From the NCBI GenBank assembly GCA_036500345.1, contig DASYCE010000028.1, positions 20,084 through 84,083 on the forward strand: DNA of 64,000 nucleotides. The letters run 5' to 3'. The stretch is from Gemmatimonadales bacterium (lineage in GTDB: Bacteria > Gemmatimonadota > Gemmatimonadetes > Gemmatimonadales > GWC2-71-9). Each line of letters begins with the position of its first letter. The first letter of the stretch is position 1. Below are positions 1 to 8,487 of the stretch, piece by piece. A program made the translations under genes and the position numbers. The notes under the pieces were generated by a model. That model saw nothing but the letters and a program-made list of their open reading frames with translations. It made no database searches and was not told where the DNA came from.

Positions 1-517
1 TGACCGCGCAGTCGAGCAGCACCGCCAGGCGCGCTGCGTCGCCGTTCGCGAGTTCGCGCTTGACCGCGATTTTCCCCTGGCGCGACGCAAAGGCGGCGAT
101 CTCGGCGATCAGCTTGTCGTCGTTGAGTCGGAGCGGCGTGGCAAGGGGATCACCGGCCCGCCCATCGGCCCAGCCGTCGACGCCAATGAGGACAGTTCCG
201 TCGCCGAGATCAACGACTCCCGCGGGCGGAAGCCAGGTGATATCCGGTCGTCTCATGTTCAGTTCGGCAACGGCGTCGCGGACCGCGGCAACGCTTGAAC
301 CGTAGTGATCGTGGTTGCCGAGGACGAGGTAGACTGGGCGCCGGACGGCGTCGGCGATGAACTCGAGATCGGCCACGAGGTGCGGGGCGATCGAGGTGTC
401 GCCGGTCAGGATGACGGCCTGGCCGGGGAGTTCGCGCAATGTGGCGCGCAGGGTGTCGCGGCCATCGCCGGTGACGTGGTCGAGGTGGAGGTCGGCGGCC
501 CGGAGAATCGTTCGCAT
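1..517 (-). CDS. Metallophosphoesterase, C-terminus cut by window edge
   Basis: Reading the minus strand from the ATG at 517 gives an open frame that runs off the window (172 codons visible). The calcineurin-like phosphoesterase signatures appear in order: an early D-x-H in AADLHLD, then ILTGDTS, then VLGNHDHYG. These supply ligands of the two-metal site that hydrolyses phosphoesters. The C-terminal histidine motifs would lie outside the window. No signal peptide is visible, so a cytoplasmic enzyme is likely. The substrate cannot be told from sequence. The family assignment is firm, the specific function unknown. Confidence 0.85.
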   Translation of the reverse strand, partial: MRTILRAADLHLDHVTGDGRDTLRATLRELPGQAVILTGDTSIAPHLVADLEFIADAVRRPVYLVLGNHDHYGSSVAAVRDAVAELNMRRPDITWLPPAGVVDLGDGTVLIGVDGWADGRAGDPLATPLRLNDDKLIAEIAAFASRQGKIAVKRELANGDAARLAVLLDCAV

Positions 518-535
518 GCTGAAAGGTACGGCTCT

Positions 536-611
536 GTACCAATGCCCTAGACGGCGGCGGTTACAGGGGTTACGTCTTGTGTAACCGGTCAAAAAGTAGT
601 CAAATTGGTAC
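536..611. promoter_or_regulatory. Nested inverted repeats between divergent genes
   Basis: The 134-base gap between the phosphoesterase and the outer-membrane protein holds two nested inverted repeats: GTACCAAT (536-543) with ATTGGTAC (604-611), and inside them GGTTAC (559-564) with GTAACC (581-586). The hexamer CCCTAG lies near both outer arms. The placement suits operators or a large stem serving one or both divergent genes. No clear -35/-10 pair was found, so the role is inferred. Confidence 0.4.
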
Positions 612-640
612 TTTACCCTAGGGATTCACTCTACCCCGTT

Positions 641-647
641 AAGGAGG
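641..647 (+). promoter_or_regulatory. Strong Shine-Dalgarno site AAGGAGG
   Basis: AAGGAGG lies four bases before the ATG at 652. It is one of the best ribosome-binding sites in the window and fixes the start of the outer-membrane protein gene. Several other genes here have no such site. Confidence 0.75.
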
Positions 648-651
648 CTTC

Positions 652-1224
652 ATGCTGGTGAAACTGCTTCGTGGAATGACGTTCGGCTCGACCGCCGCTC
701 TCGGGCTGGCGATCGTGGCGCCCGTCGCGGCGCATGCGCAGGCGCAGACTGCAGGGACCCGGTTTGGTGTGGAGGCCGCCTATGCGGATCACTTCAACCT
801 CGGCGTCGGCGCGTTCGTGAAGTTCCATCTGGCGGAATTGAGCGGGCATCCGATCACCGGCAGGGCCTCGTTCGACTACTACTTCCCCGGCAGTTACAAC
901 TATTGCGCCCTGGATGCCTGCGATGTGAAGCAGCACTATTTCCAGATTTCCGCCGATGGTCTCTACGACATCTCGTCAAAGGGCAACGTAAAGCCCTACG
1001 TCGGCGCGGGGCTGGTGTACTCGCATTACTCCATCGGCAACAGCGATAACTGCCCCGGCTGCGACTTTGGCAGCGGCGGCGTCGGCCTCGACATCATGGG
1101 TGGCTTGAATTTCATGGCCAACAGCAAGCTGATGCCATTCGTCGAAGCAAAGCTTGGCCTTGGCGGTTCCGTCGGCGCCTACGGCAGCGGCGAGTTCGTC
1201 CTCAAGGGCGGCATTCACTTCTAG
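652..1224 (+). CDS. Outer-membrane beta-barrel protein, porin-like
   Basis: This 190-residue protein starts with a signal peptide ending near AHAQAQT. The rest alternates short strands typical of an 8-stranded outer-membrane barrel: FGVEAAYADHFNLGVGAFVKF, a tyrosine-rich FDYYFPGSYNY, then YVGAGLVYSHY and PFVEAKLGLGGS, ending in FVLKGGIHF. A terminal aromatic residue is the usual BamA-recognised signal of such barrels. Four cysteines (CALDAC and CPGC) lie in putative loops and could form disulfides. It resembles the OmpW/opacity-porin class, but I cannot name an orthologue. Translation starts behind a strong AAGGAGG site. It is transcribed away from the phosphoesterase and is followed by the helicase gene. 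Confidence 0.75.
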   Translation: MLVKLLRGMTFGSTAALGLAIVAPVAAHAQAQTAGTRFGVEAAYADHFNLGVGAFVKFHLAELSGHPITGRASFDYYFPGSYNYCALDACDVKQHYFQISADGLYDISSKGNVKPYVGAGLVYSHYSIGNSDNCPGCDFGSGGVGLDIMGGLNFMANSKLMPFVEAKLGLGGSVGAYGSGEFVLKGGIHF

Positions 1225-1298
1225 TTCGTCGTCACGCAGCAGTTGTCCAGCCGGCGGCTCCCCTGGGGGCCGCCGCGCTGCTTTTCATCCAGCGCATC

Positions 1299-1304
1299 TA
1301 GCTT
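1299..1304 (+). promoter_or_regulatory. -10 element TAGCTT just before hrpB start
   Basis: TAGCTT ends seven bases before the ATG at 1312, and no Shine-Dalgarno sequence lies between. Transcription would begin at or next to the start codon, suggesting a leaderless mRNA. No convincing -35 was found. It supports 1312 over the longer in-frame extension to 1243. Confidence 0.4.
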
Positions 1305-1311
1305 CCCCCCG

Positions 1312-3816
1312 ATGTCCCTCCCGATCGAATCCGCCATTCCCGCACTGCGCGCCGCGCTGGCCGAGCATCGCGCCGCCGTGCTCGAGGCGCCGCCCGGCGC
1401 GGGGAAGACCACGCGGGTCCCGCTCGTGCTTCTCGAGGAGAAGTGGCTCCGCGGACAGCGGATCGTGATGCTCGAGCCGCGGCGCCTCGCCGCGCGAGCC
1501 GCGGCGTCACGAATGGCCTCGACGCTCGGTGAACGGATCGGCGAGACGGTCGGCTATCGCATTCGCCGCGAGACGCGCGTCGGTCCGTCGACGCGGATCG
1601 AAGTCGTGACCGAGGGAATCCTCACCCGGATGCTGCAGCACGACTTGTCGTTGGAGGGGGTCGGCCTCGTCATCTTCGACGAATTCCACGAACGCTCGAT
1701 CGTCGGAGACACCGGGCTCGCGCTGACCCTCGCGGCGAGCGAATCGCTCCGCGCCGATCTTCGCATACTGGTGATGTCGGCGACGCTCGACGGACAACGC
1801 GTCGCGACGCTCATCGGCGATGCCCCGGTCATCCGGAGCGACGGGCGGAGCTTTCCCGTGACGACGCGGCATGCGCCGTCCCGCGACGGCGTGCGCCTCG
1901 ACGCGCATGTCGCCGGCGTCGTGCGCGACGCACTCGCGGTCGAGAGCGGTTCGATCCTCGTCTTTCTCCCGGGTGCCGGCGACATCAATCGCACCGCCGA
2001 CCGACTGGCCGGAGGGATCCCGGCCGACGTCACGGTGTATCCGCTCCACGGATCGATGGCGGCGGATCAGCAGGACGCGGCGATCGCTCCGGCTCGACCT
2101 GGGGAACGGAAGATCGTCCTCGCCACGAGCATCGCGGAGACGTCGCTCACGATCGACGGCATCCGGGTCGTGGTCGACAGTGGTGCGATGCGAATCCCGC
2201 GCTTTTCGCCGCGCACCGGGATGACGCGGCTCGAGACAGTTCGCGTATCGCGCGCCTCCGCCGATCAGCGCCGCGGCCGCGCCGGGCGCCTCGAACCGGG
2301 GATCTGCGTCCGCTGCTGGAGCGCCGCGGAGGATGCCGGCCTCGTGCCGTTCACCCGACCTGAAATTCTCGACGCCGATCTTGCCTCGCTGGCGCTCGAT
2401 CTGGCGGCTGCGGGGTTCACCGATCCGGCGGAGTTGCGCTGGCTCGATCCGCCACCGGCGGCCGCCTTTGCGCAGGCCCAGGAACTACTGCGCCTTCACG
2501 GGGCACTCGACCTGCACAACCGGATCACCCAGCACGGCACCGCCATGGTCGAGCTCGGCGCCGAGCCACGCCTGGCGCACATGCTGGTCCGCGCACGGGA
2601 GGCGGGACCGCGGTCGATCGCGACGGCGTGCGCGCTGGTGGCGTTGCTGGAGGAGCGCGACATCCTGCGTGGCAGCGGTAGCGCGCCACCGGCGGATGTC
2701 ACGCTGCGACTTGATGCGGTCGGCCGCGACGTCGATTCGATGCAGCTGGCAGGGGCGACCCTCGACCGGGGCGCGGCGTCGCGGATGAGAGAGAGCGCCC
2801 GTGAATGGGAGCGTCGCGTTGCGCTCGCTCGTGGCGGGCGCACCGGGGACGATGATCTCGATGCCGGTTTGCTGCTGGCGCTGGCGTATCCTGACCGCGT
2901 GGCGAAACGGCGCGACGCACCGGGGCGATTTCTCCTGCGCAACGGCCGTGGCGCGACGCTGCCGACAAACGATCCACTTGCCCATGCGGAGTGGATCGTT
3001 GCCGCGGCGATTGACGACGCGGGACGCGACGGACGTGTCACCCTCGCCGCGCCACTCGACATCGCGGAACTCATGGCGTGCGCGGCAGAGCAGGTCACGA
3101 CGTCGGACGAGATCGCCTGGAGCGATGAGCTTCGCGGGGTCGTCGCACGCTCGCGAACGATGCTGGGCGCGCTGGTGCTCCGCGAGACGGCACTCGCCTC
3201 TCCCGATGCGGAGCGCGTGGGCGCTGCCCTTCGCGCGGGGATCGGTCGGATCGGCATCGACGCGCTGCCGTGGGGTGACGCAGTAACACTTCGAGCGCGG
3301 CTCGGGTTTGTCCACCATCATGACGCGTCGTGGCCAGACATGAGTGCTGACGCACTCGCCGAGCGGCTCGATGAGTGGCTCGGTCCGGACCTGGCAGGGG
3401 TGCGCAACCTCGATCAGCTCGCGGGCATCGACATGAAGAGTGCGTTGCTGAGGATGCTCGACTGGGAGCAGCGTCGTGCCCTCGACCAACTCGCGCCCGA
3501 GCGGATCGATGTTCCGAGCGGTTCGCGCGTTCAGGTCGACTACAGCGACCCCGCGGCACCGGTGGTCGCGGTGCGGCTGCAGGAGGTCTTCGGGATGACG
3601 GCGACTCCGACAGTTCTCGGCGGCCGTATTCCGATCACGATGCATCTCCTCTCGCCGGCGCGCCGACCGGTGCAGGTGACACGTGACCTCGCCTCGTTCT
3701 GGGCGAATGGCTATTTCGATGTGCGGAAGGACCTGCGCGGTCGCTATCCAAAGCATCATTGGCCCGACAATCCGCTCGAAGCCGAAGCGGTCCGGGGGCC
3801 GAAGAAACGGTCCTGA
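1312..3816 (+). CDS. hrpB: ATP-dependent RNA helicase HrpB
   Basis: An 834-residue DEAH/RHA-type superfamily 2 helicase of normal HrpB length. The start MSLPIESAIP matches the family's N-terminus and follows a -10-like box. Walker A is APPGAGKTT (residues 26-34), motif II is DEFH (123-126), motif III is SATLDG (156-161) and motif VI is QRRGRAGR. After the helicase core comes the HrpB-specific C-terminal region, ending in DVRKDLRGRYPKHHWPDNP, a hallmark of the family. HrpB is a cytoplasmic nucleic-acid-dependent ATPase whose physiological target is poorly known in most bacteria. It appears monocistronic; a DUF5916 gene follows 105 bases later on the same strand. Confidence 0.95.
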   Translation: MSLPIESAIPALRAALAEHRAAVLEAPPGAGKTTRVPLVLLEEKWLRGQRIVMLEPRRLAARAAASRMASTLGERIGETVGYRIRRETRVGPSTRIEVVTEGILTRMLQHDLSLEGVGLVIFDEFHERSIVGDTGLALTLAASESLRADLRILVMSATLDGQRVATLIGDAPVIRSDGRSFPVTTRHAPSRDGVRLDAHVAGVVRDALAVESGSILVFLPGAGDINRTADRLAGGIPADVTVYPLHGSMAADQQDAAIAPARPGERKIVLATSIAETSLTIDGIRVVVDSGAMRIPRFSPRTGMTRLETVRVSRASADQRRGRAGRLEPGICVRCWSAAEDAGLVPFTRPEILDADLASLALDLAAAGFTDPAELRWLDPPPAAAFAQAQELLRLHGALDLHNRITQHGTAMVELGAEPRLAHMLVRAREAGPRSIATACALVALLEERDILRGSGSAPPADVTLRLDAVGRDVDSMQLAGATLDRGAASRMRESAREWERRVALARGGRTGDDDLDAGLLLALAYPDRVAKRRDAPGRFLLRNGRGATLPTNDPLAHAEWIVAAAIDDAGRDGRVTLAAPLDIAELMACAAEQVTTSDEIAWSDELRGVVARSRTMLGALVLRETALASPDAERVGAALRAGIGRIGIDALPWGDAVTLRARLGFVHHHDASWPDMSADALAERLDEWLGPDLAGVRNLDQLAGIDMKSALLRMLDWEQRRALDQLAPERIDVPSGSRVQVDYSDPAAPVVAVRLQEVFGMTATPTVLGGRIPITMHLLSPARRPVQVTRDLASFWANGYFDVRKDLRGRYPKHHWPDNPLEAEAVRGPKKRS

Positions 3817-3921
3817 ATCGGCTCCTTGGCCCGAGCCTCCGGGCGGCAGCTCCTTCGTCAACACTCCGTTAGAGCGCCGCGCGGCAGAAACCCGGCACAG
3901 GAGAATCACGTACCGCCGCCC

Positions 3922-6273
3922 ATGCTCGCATTCGCATTGTTGCTTGCCGGCTCGATCCAGGGAGCCGGCCCAGGAGATCCGCATGTCTACGCCGGCCGGG
4001 CCGGCCAGACAGCAGTCAAGCCGCCGAGGCTGGACGGGGCGGCGACGATCGACGGGGTGCTCGATGAGCCGCAGTGGCAGCAGGCGGCGATTCTCACCGG
4101 ATTCTCGGAATTCACCCCGGTAGATGGCGTTGCGGCGTCCGATTCCACCGAGGTACGGATCTGGTATTCGTCGACCGCCCTCTACATCGGGGTCAAGGCG
4201 CTCGACAAGAGCGGGGCGGTGCACGCCACCGTCGCGGCGCGCGACCAGATCTTCAATGACGACAACGTGCAGATCTACCTGTCGACATTCAACGACGGAC
4301 GGCAGGCGACGCTCTTCGCCGTCAATCCGCTCGGCATCCAGGGCGACGGCGCGGTGAACGAGAACGGATCGATCTCGTGCAACGGCATGTCGAACTGTGC
4401 CACGCAGACGCGCCAGCCGCCAAATCTCTCCCCCGATTTCGTCTGGGAATCAAAGGGGCATGTCACGCCGGACGGATACCAGGTCGAGATCAGGATTCCG
4501 TTCCGGAGTATCCGCTTCCAGCAGGCGAAGACCCAGACGTGGGGACTCAACGTCTTGCGCGTGGTGCAGCGGAGCGGGGAAGAGCAGACGTGGACGGCGA
4601 CGCGGCGCGGAGCATCGTCGTTTCTTGCCCAATCTGGCCAGCTCGAAGGACTGACCGACCTCGATGCGGGGCACGTCCTCGATGTCGTCCCCACCGTGAC
4701 GTCGCGCGTCGACTACGGCCCGCCGCCCGGAAGCAGGGACTGGCAAACGAGCGGCGGGTCACCGCAGATCGGTGGGGATCTCCGATACGGGCTGACCCAC
4801 AACCTCACGCTCAATGCGACGGCGCATCCCGACTTCTCGCAGGTCGAAAGCGACGTCCCGCAATTCGCCTTCGATCCCCGTCAGGCGATCTTCTATCCTG
4901 AAAAGCGCCCCTTCTTTCTCGAGGGCGCGGAACAGTTCGACGCGCCGTTCGGCCTGATCTACACCCGGCGGATCGTGCAGCCGGTCTTCGCCTCGAAGCT
5001 CACCGGGAAGACGTTGGGGACGCAGATCGGTGTCCTCGCCGCGGTCGATGACCGGCTCGCATCCAACTTCGGCGACAATCCGGTCTTCCTCATTGCGCGG
5101 CTCGCCCGCGATCTCGGTCCCGGGTCACGCGTCGGCCTCGCGTGGACCGAGCAGCACGACGGCCCGGAGACCAATCGGGTCGGTGGATTCGACGGGCGTA
5201 TCGTGTTCGGCAAGGTGAACTCGATTGCGTACCAGGGCGCGTTCGCGCACGACGACAACGGCACCACCACCAACAACGGCGATGCGTGGGCGGTCTCATA
5301 TCACCGCGACGGCGCCCACTTCCGCATGAACTACGGCTTCTCGGGGATATCGCCGGATTTCATCACGCGCTCGGGATTCATCGGCCAGGCGGGTGTCGGC
5401 AACGCGCAGCTCAGCACCAGCTACACCTGGCTCCGGCAGCATCGCGCCATCCAGTCGCTCACGTTCGAGATCGTCCCGTCGGCGCACTGGACCTACGAGG
5501 ATCTGGTCCATGGCGGCCCGATGCAGAACCGGTACCTGCACTTCAATCTGAACGCGCGCATGCAGGGCGGCTGGGCTGCGGGGCTCTCGTATTTCCAGGA
5601 GAGCTTCGGCTACGACCCTTCGATCTTCACCAACTACGGACTGTTGCACCCCGACGGTTCGATCACGCCGTTCACCGGCGGCAACGACCGGCTCCCCAAT
5701 CACGATTACGTGGCGTCGTTCAACACTCCGGCGTGGCGGCACTTCGATTTCGCGATGTTCGTGCTCGGCGGGCTCACCGACGAGAACTACTTCGAATGGG
5801 CGCGGGGACGAATCGTCACCGGGTCGCTGTCGGCGGACTACAAGCCGACTGACAAGCTCCGCTTCAATCTCAGCTACAACCACACCCAGGTCTTCCGGCC
5901 GAGCGACGGGTCGCGGGTGGTGACGCAGATCGTGCCGGTCTTCACGGCGATCTACCAGCTCTCGCGGGCGGTTCAGCTCCGGGTCATTTCGCAGTACGCG
6001 CTCAACGATCAGGATTCGTTGCGGGACGATTCGCGGACCAATCTCCCGATCGTGCTTCGCGGGGCGGATGGGACGTATTCCCGTGCCTCGGCGTTCACCA
6101 GCGGCGTGCTGCAGACGAACTTTCTCTTCACCTTCCTCCCGAATCCGGGAACGGTCGCATATCTGGGTTACGGCACCGTCGATCAGCGCCCGGATCTCGA
6201 CGGCCGCGCTCTGCTCGGCCCGACGCAGAGCTCGTTCTTCCTCAAGGTGTCGTACCTCTTCCGAAGGCAGTGA
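3922..6273 (+). CDS. DUF5916 outer-membrane protein with CBM9-like N-terminus
   Basis: A 783-residue exported protein; the start MLAFALLLAGSIQGAGPG is a signal peptide. Residues about 30-210 form a carbohydrate-binding family 9-like beta-sandwich (DGAATIDGVLDEPQWQQAA, then WYSSTALYIGVKALD). The DUF5916 barrel follows, with its diagnostic PDFSQVESD and YPEKRPFFLEGAEQF. The C-terminus ends in aromatic residues (FFLKVSYLFRRQ), as in outer-membrane barrels. The family is common in Bacteroidota and Gemmatimonadota and its function is unknown. A longer upstream reading frame exists but would bury the signal peptide. A second paralogue lies at 42931-45582. Confidence 0.85.
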   Translation: MLAFALLLAGSIQGAGPGDPHVYAGRAGQTAVKPPRLDGAATIDGVLDEPQWQQAAILTGFSEFTPVDGVAASDSTEVRIWYSSTALYIGVKALDKSGAVHATVAARDQIFNDDNVQIYLSTFNDGRQATLFAVNPLGIQGDGAVNENGSISCNGMSNCATQTRQPPNLSPDFVWESKGHVTPDGYQVEIRIPFRSIRFQQAKTQTWGLNVLRVVQRSGEEQTWTATRRGASSFLAQSGQLEGLTDLDAGHVLDVVPTVTSRVDYGPPPGSRDWQTSGGSPQIGGDLRYGLTHNLTLNATAHPDFSQVESDVPQFAFDPRQAIFYPEKRPFFLEGAEQFDAPFGLIYTRRIVQPVFASKLTGKTLGTQIGVLAAVDDRLASNFGDNPVFLIARLARDLGPGSRVGLAWTEQHDGPETNRVGGFDGRIVFGKVNSIAYQGAFAHDDNGTTTNNGDAWAVSYHRDGAHFRMNYGFSGISPDFITRSGFIGQAGVGNAQLSTSYTWLRQHRAIQSLTFEIVPSAHWTYEDLVHGGPMQNRYLHFNLNARMQGGWAAGLSYFQESFGYDPSIFTNYGLLHPDGSITPFTGGNDRLPNHDYVASFNTPAWRHFDFAMFVLGGLTDENYFEWARGRIVTGSLSADYKPTDKLRFNLSYNHTQVFRPSDGSRVVTQIVPVFTAIYQLSRAVQLRVISQYALNDQDSLRDDSRTNLPIVLRGADGTYSRASAFTSGVLQTNFLFTFLPNPGTVAYLGYGTVDQRPDLDGRALLGPTQSSFFLKVSYLFRRQ

Positions 6274-6310
6274 GGCGGAGTGTGATCACCTCGGCGATAC
6301 CAGCAACAGA

Positions 6311-6340
6311 AAGCGCGCGAACCACCTGGTCCGCGCGCTT
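6311..6340. terminator. Hairpin between convergent genes
   Basis: AAGCGCGCG (6311-6319) pairs perfectly with CGCGCGCTT (6332-6340) around a 12-base loop that is itself partly self-complementary. It lies between the stop codons of two convergent genes and could end transcription from both sides. No T-run follows, so efficiency is uncertain. Confidence 0.6.
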
Positions 6341-6378
6341 CTGATTCTGAGCCGCCGGGATTTGGCGACTGGCCGAGC

Positions 6379-8487
6379 CTACCGCGGGATGATCGGCAGC
6401 GTCACGTAGGTCGGATGTGCCGCGTCGTGGAGAATTCGTTGATGCGCCGGGACGAACGTCGAATCGGTCTCGTTATTCCCCCCGGTGTTCAGGTTGCGGT
6501 CGTACTTGGGGAAGAGCGCCGACGAGATCGTCACGCGGAGCCGGTGACCTGGCGCGAACACCTTCGATGTGAACCAGAGGCCCATGTTGTACTCCTCCGG
6601 CTGCCCCTTCACGAGTGGCACCCCGTGGTCCATTCCTTTCCGGAACCGCGCTCGCACGAAGCCATCCTGGACTCGTTCGGCATGTCCGTCCGGGAAGACG
6701 TCGAGCAGCATCACCGCCCAGTCGGTGTCCTTTGCGTCACTCGACGCCCAGACGGTCGCCGTCATTTCGCCGGTGATTTCGAGGGGCCGCGTCAGTGGCT
6801 TCGACGTAAACACCAGTTCATCGGGCCGGGTAGCATTGAGCTGCGTGTAATCCTCGTTGAGCGACTCCTCCAGCTCACGCGAGTCGATCAGGTACGGCGT
6901 CGGGTCGCCGGGATTGTAGGTGAAGGTATCGGATGCGGCGCCCTTCGGCGGCATCGAGTCGAGCACGCCATTCCCGGAGCTGAGGTGCGCGTTGCCGGCG
7001 GACGACACAAACCACTTGGTCAGGTGCTGTTCCTTCAGGGGCCAGTCGCTTTCCTGCCGCCACACGTTGTCGCCTTGCACGAAGATGTCGACCGGCGGGA
7101 GCTTGTCGACCCCGTTGTTCCGGCCGAGGAGGTAGTGATCGAACCACCGGATCTGCAGGTCGCGATAGTTGTAGCGTGCGTCGGGGCCGTAATCGCCGGC
7201 GACGTAATCATTCCCCTTGTGTGCGCCGAGCCCCATGACGATGTGCCAGGCCGGATGATTCTTGACCTTGAGCAGCGCGTCGGTGTAGTCCATCGGCCCC
7301 CGCGAATCATCATGCCAGCCGGCAAGGGACATCGCGGGGACGTTCACCTTGTCGATGTAGGTGGTGGCCGCGTGTGAGCGCCAGTACGCATCGAGCGTCG
7401 GGTGCGCGACCCAGCGATCCCACAGTGGCACGTCGCCGCAACCGAGGCGTTGCGGAAGCGTCGACAGCGGCAGGTGGGTGATCGCTTCGCCGATGTCGAG
7501 ATCAGCGGTGTTCTTCGTCGTTCCCTGCATCATGCATGCCCAGTCCACATTGATCGGTCCGAACGCCATCTCGGCGTACGGCTCGATCTTCCACGGATCG
7601 GTCGTGGCTGCCGACGGTGCGATCGCCGCGAGATGTGGCGGGGCGCTCACGGCGGCGTACCACGCCAGGCGTCCTTCGTCCGAGTGACCGATCAGCCCGA
7701 CCTTGCCGTTGCTCCCGGGGAGCTTGGCGGCATCCTCGACCGCGTCGTATCCGTCCTGGATGTCGGCGGCATAGTCGCCGAAGTCTGCGGGGTTGCCGCT
7801 CGACTTGCCGCGGTACCGGACCAGCTGCCCCACGTAGATGTATCCGCGCTCCGCCCACCAGCGTCCCGCCGCGGGATTGGTTGCACGGTACGGCGAGCGC
7901 TGCATTACCACGCCGAAGGGACCGTTGCCGGCGGGACGGACGATGTACGTCTCCAGCTTGGCGCCGTCTCGCATCGTCATGGTGCTGGTCGTATCGAAGA
8001 TCACGGCATACTGCGAGTCCGACGCCGGCATCTTCCAGACTTGATAGTCCTTCTCGACCACACCAGGCGTTGAGCGCGGCACGAAGCGGTAGCGGCGATT
8101 CGGAGGCGTATTGCCGGTGTAGAGGACGCCCTCGAGTGTGTCGCGGTGCCATGCTGCGCGCATCACCGTGCTGCCATCCTGCGACAGGATCACCGAATCA
8201 CCGTTCAGCGCCACCTGGTTGACCTTGAGCACCGGCTGACCGGTGCGCCGTTCGATGAACCCCACATTCCCGGAGTCGCCAGCGGCAAAATGGGCGAACG
8301 CCATGCGCCGCCACCCTTCGAAGCCGAACTTCGGTTTCGCGCTGAGCGCGATGTAGACATCCCACTCGCCTGCGAGATTCCCGTTGCGGCGATTGCTTCG
8401 CGCGGCGAGCGTCGTTGTCGCCACAGCGAGCACGAGCACCACGGCGAGCCAGCGGGCACCGCGGTGACGCCAATGCAGATCCTTCAT
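6379..8487 (-). CDS. CocE/NonD (S15-type) exported hydrolase
   Basis: This 702-residue protein begins with a membrane or signal segment (WLAVVLVLAVATTTLA). About 110 residues of unassigned sequence follow, then an X-Pro dipeptidyl-peptidase/CocE alpha-beta hydrolase domain starting near MTMRDGAKLETYIV. The nucleophile elbow reads GLIGHSDEG. Candidate acid and base are LAGWHDDS and GLGAHKGND. The C-terminal part is the jelly-roll of the family (PYLIDSREL onward). Such enzymes cleave amides, esters or acyl-peptides. It is the last gene of the eleven-gene minus-strand run and overlaps the permease by four bases (ATGA). It could degrade the product or substrate of that pathway in the periplasm. 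Confidence 0.85.
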   Translation of the reverse strand: MKDLHWRHRGARWLAVVLVLAVATTTLAARSNRRNGNLAGEWDVYIALSAKPKFGFEGWRRMAFAHFAAGDSGNVGFIERRTGQPVLKVNQVALNGDSVILSQDGSTVMRAAWHRDTLEGVLYTGNTPPNRRYRFVPRSTPGVVEKDYQVWKMPASDSQYAVIFDTTSTMTMRDGAKLETYIVRPAGNGPFGVVMQRSPYRATNPAAGRWWAERGYIYVGQLVRYRGKSSGNPADFGDYAADIQDGYDAVEDAAKLPGSNGKVGLIGHSDEGRLAWYAAVSAPPHLAAIAPSAATTDPWKIEPYAEMAFGPINVDWACMMQGTTKNTADLDIGEAITHLPLSTLPQRLGCGDVPLWDRWVAHPTLDAYWRSHAATTYIDKVNVPAMSLAGWHDDSRGPMDYTDALLKVKNHPAWHIVMGLGAHKGNDYVAGDYGPDARYNYRDLQIRWFDHYLLGRNNGVDKLPPVDIFVQGDNVWRQESDWPLKEQHLTKWFVSSAGNAHLSSGNGVLDSMPPKGAASDTFTYNPGDPTPYLIDSRELEESLNEDYTQLNATRPDELVFTSKPLTRPLEITGEMTATVWASSDAKDTDWAVMLLDVFPDGHAERVQDGFVRARFRKGMDHGVPLVKGQPEEYNMGLWFTSKVFAPGHRLRVTISSALFPKYDRNLNTGGNNETDSTFVPAHQRILHDAAHPTYVTLPIIPR

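Noticed and set aside
2485..4224. Minus-strand open frame of 579 codons opposite hrpB
   Set aside because: Composition rich in Arg/His and no recognisable domain; it mirrors the high-GC coding strand of a well-supported helicase.
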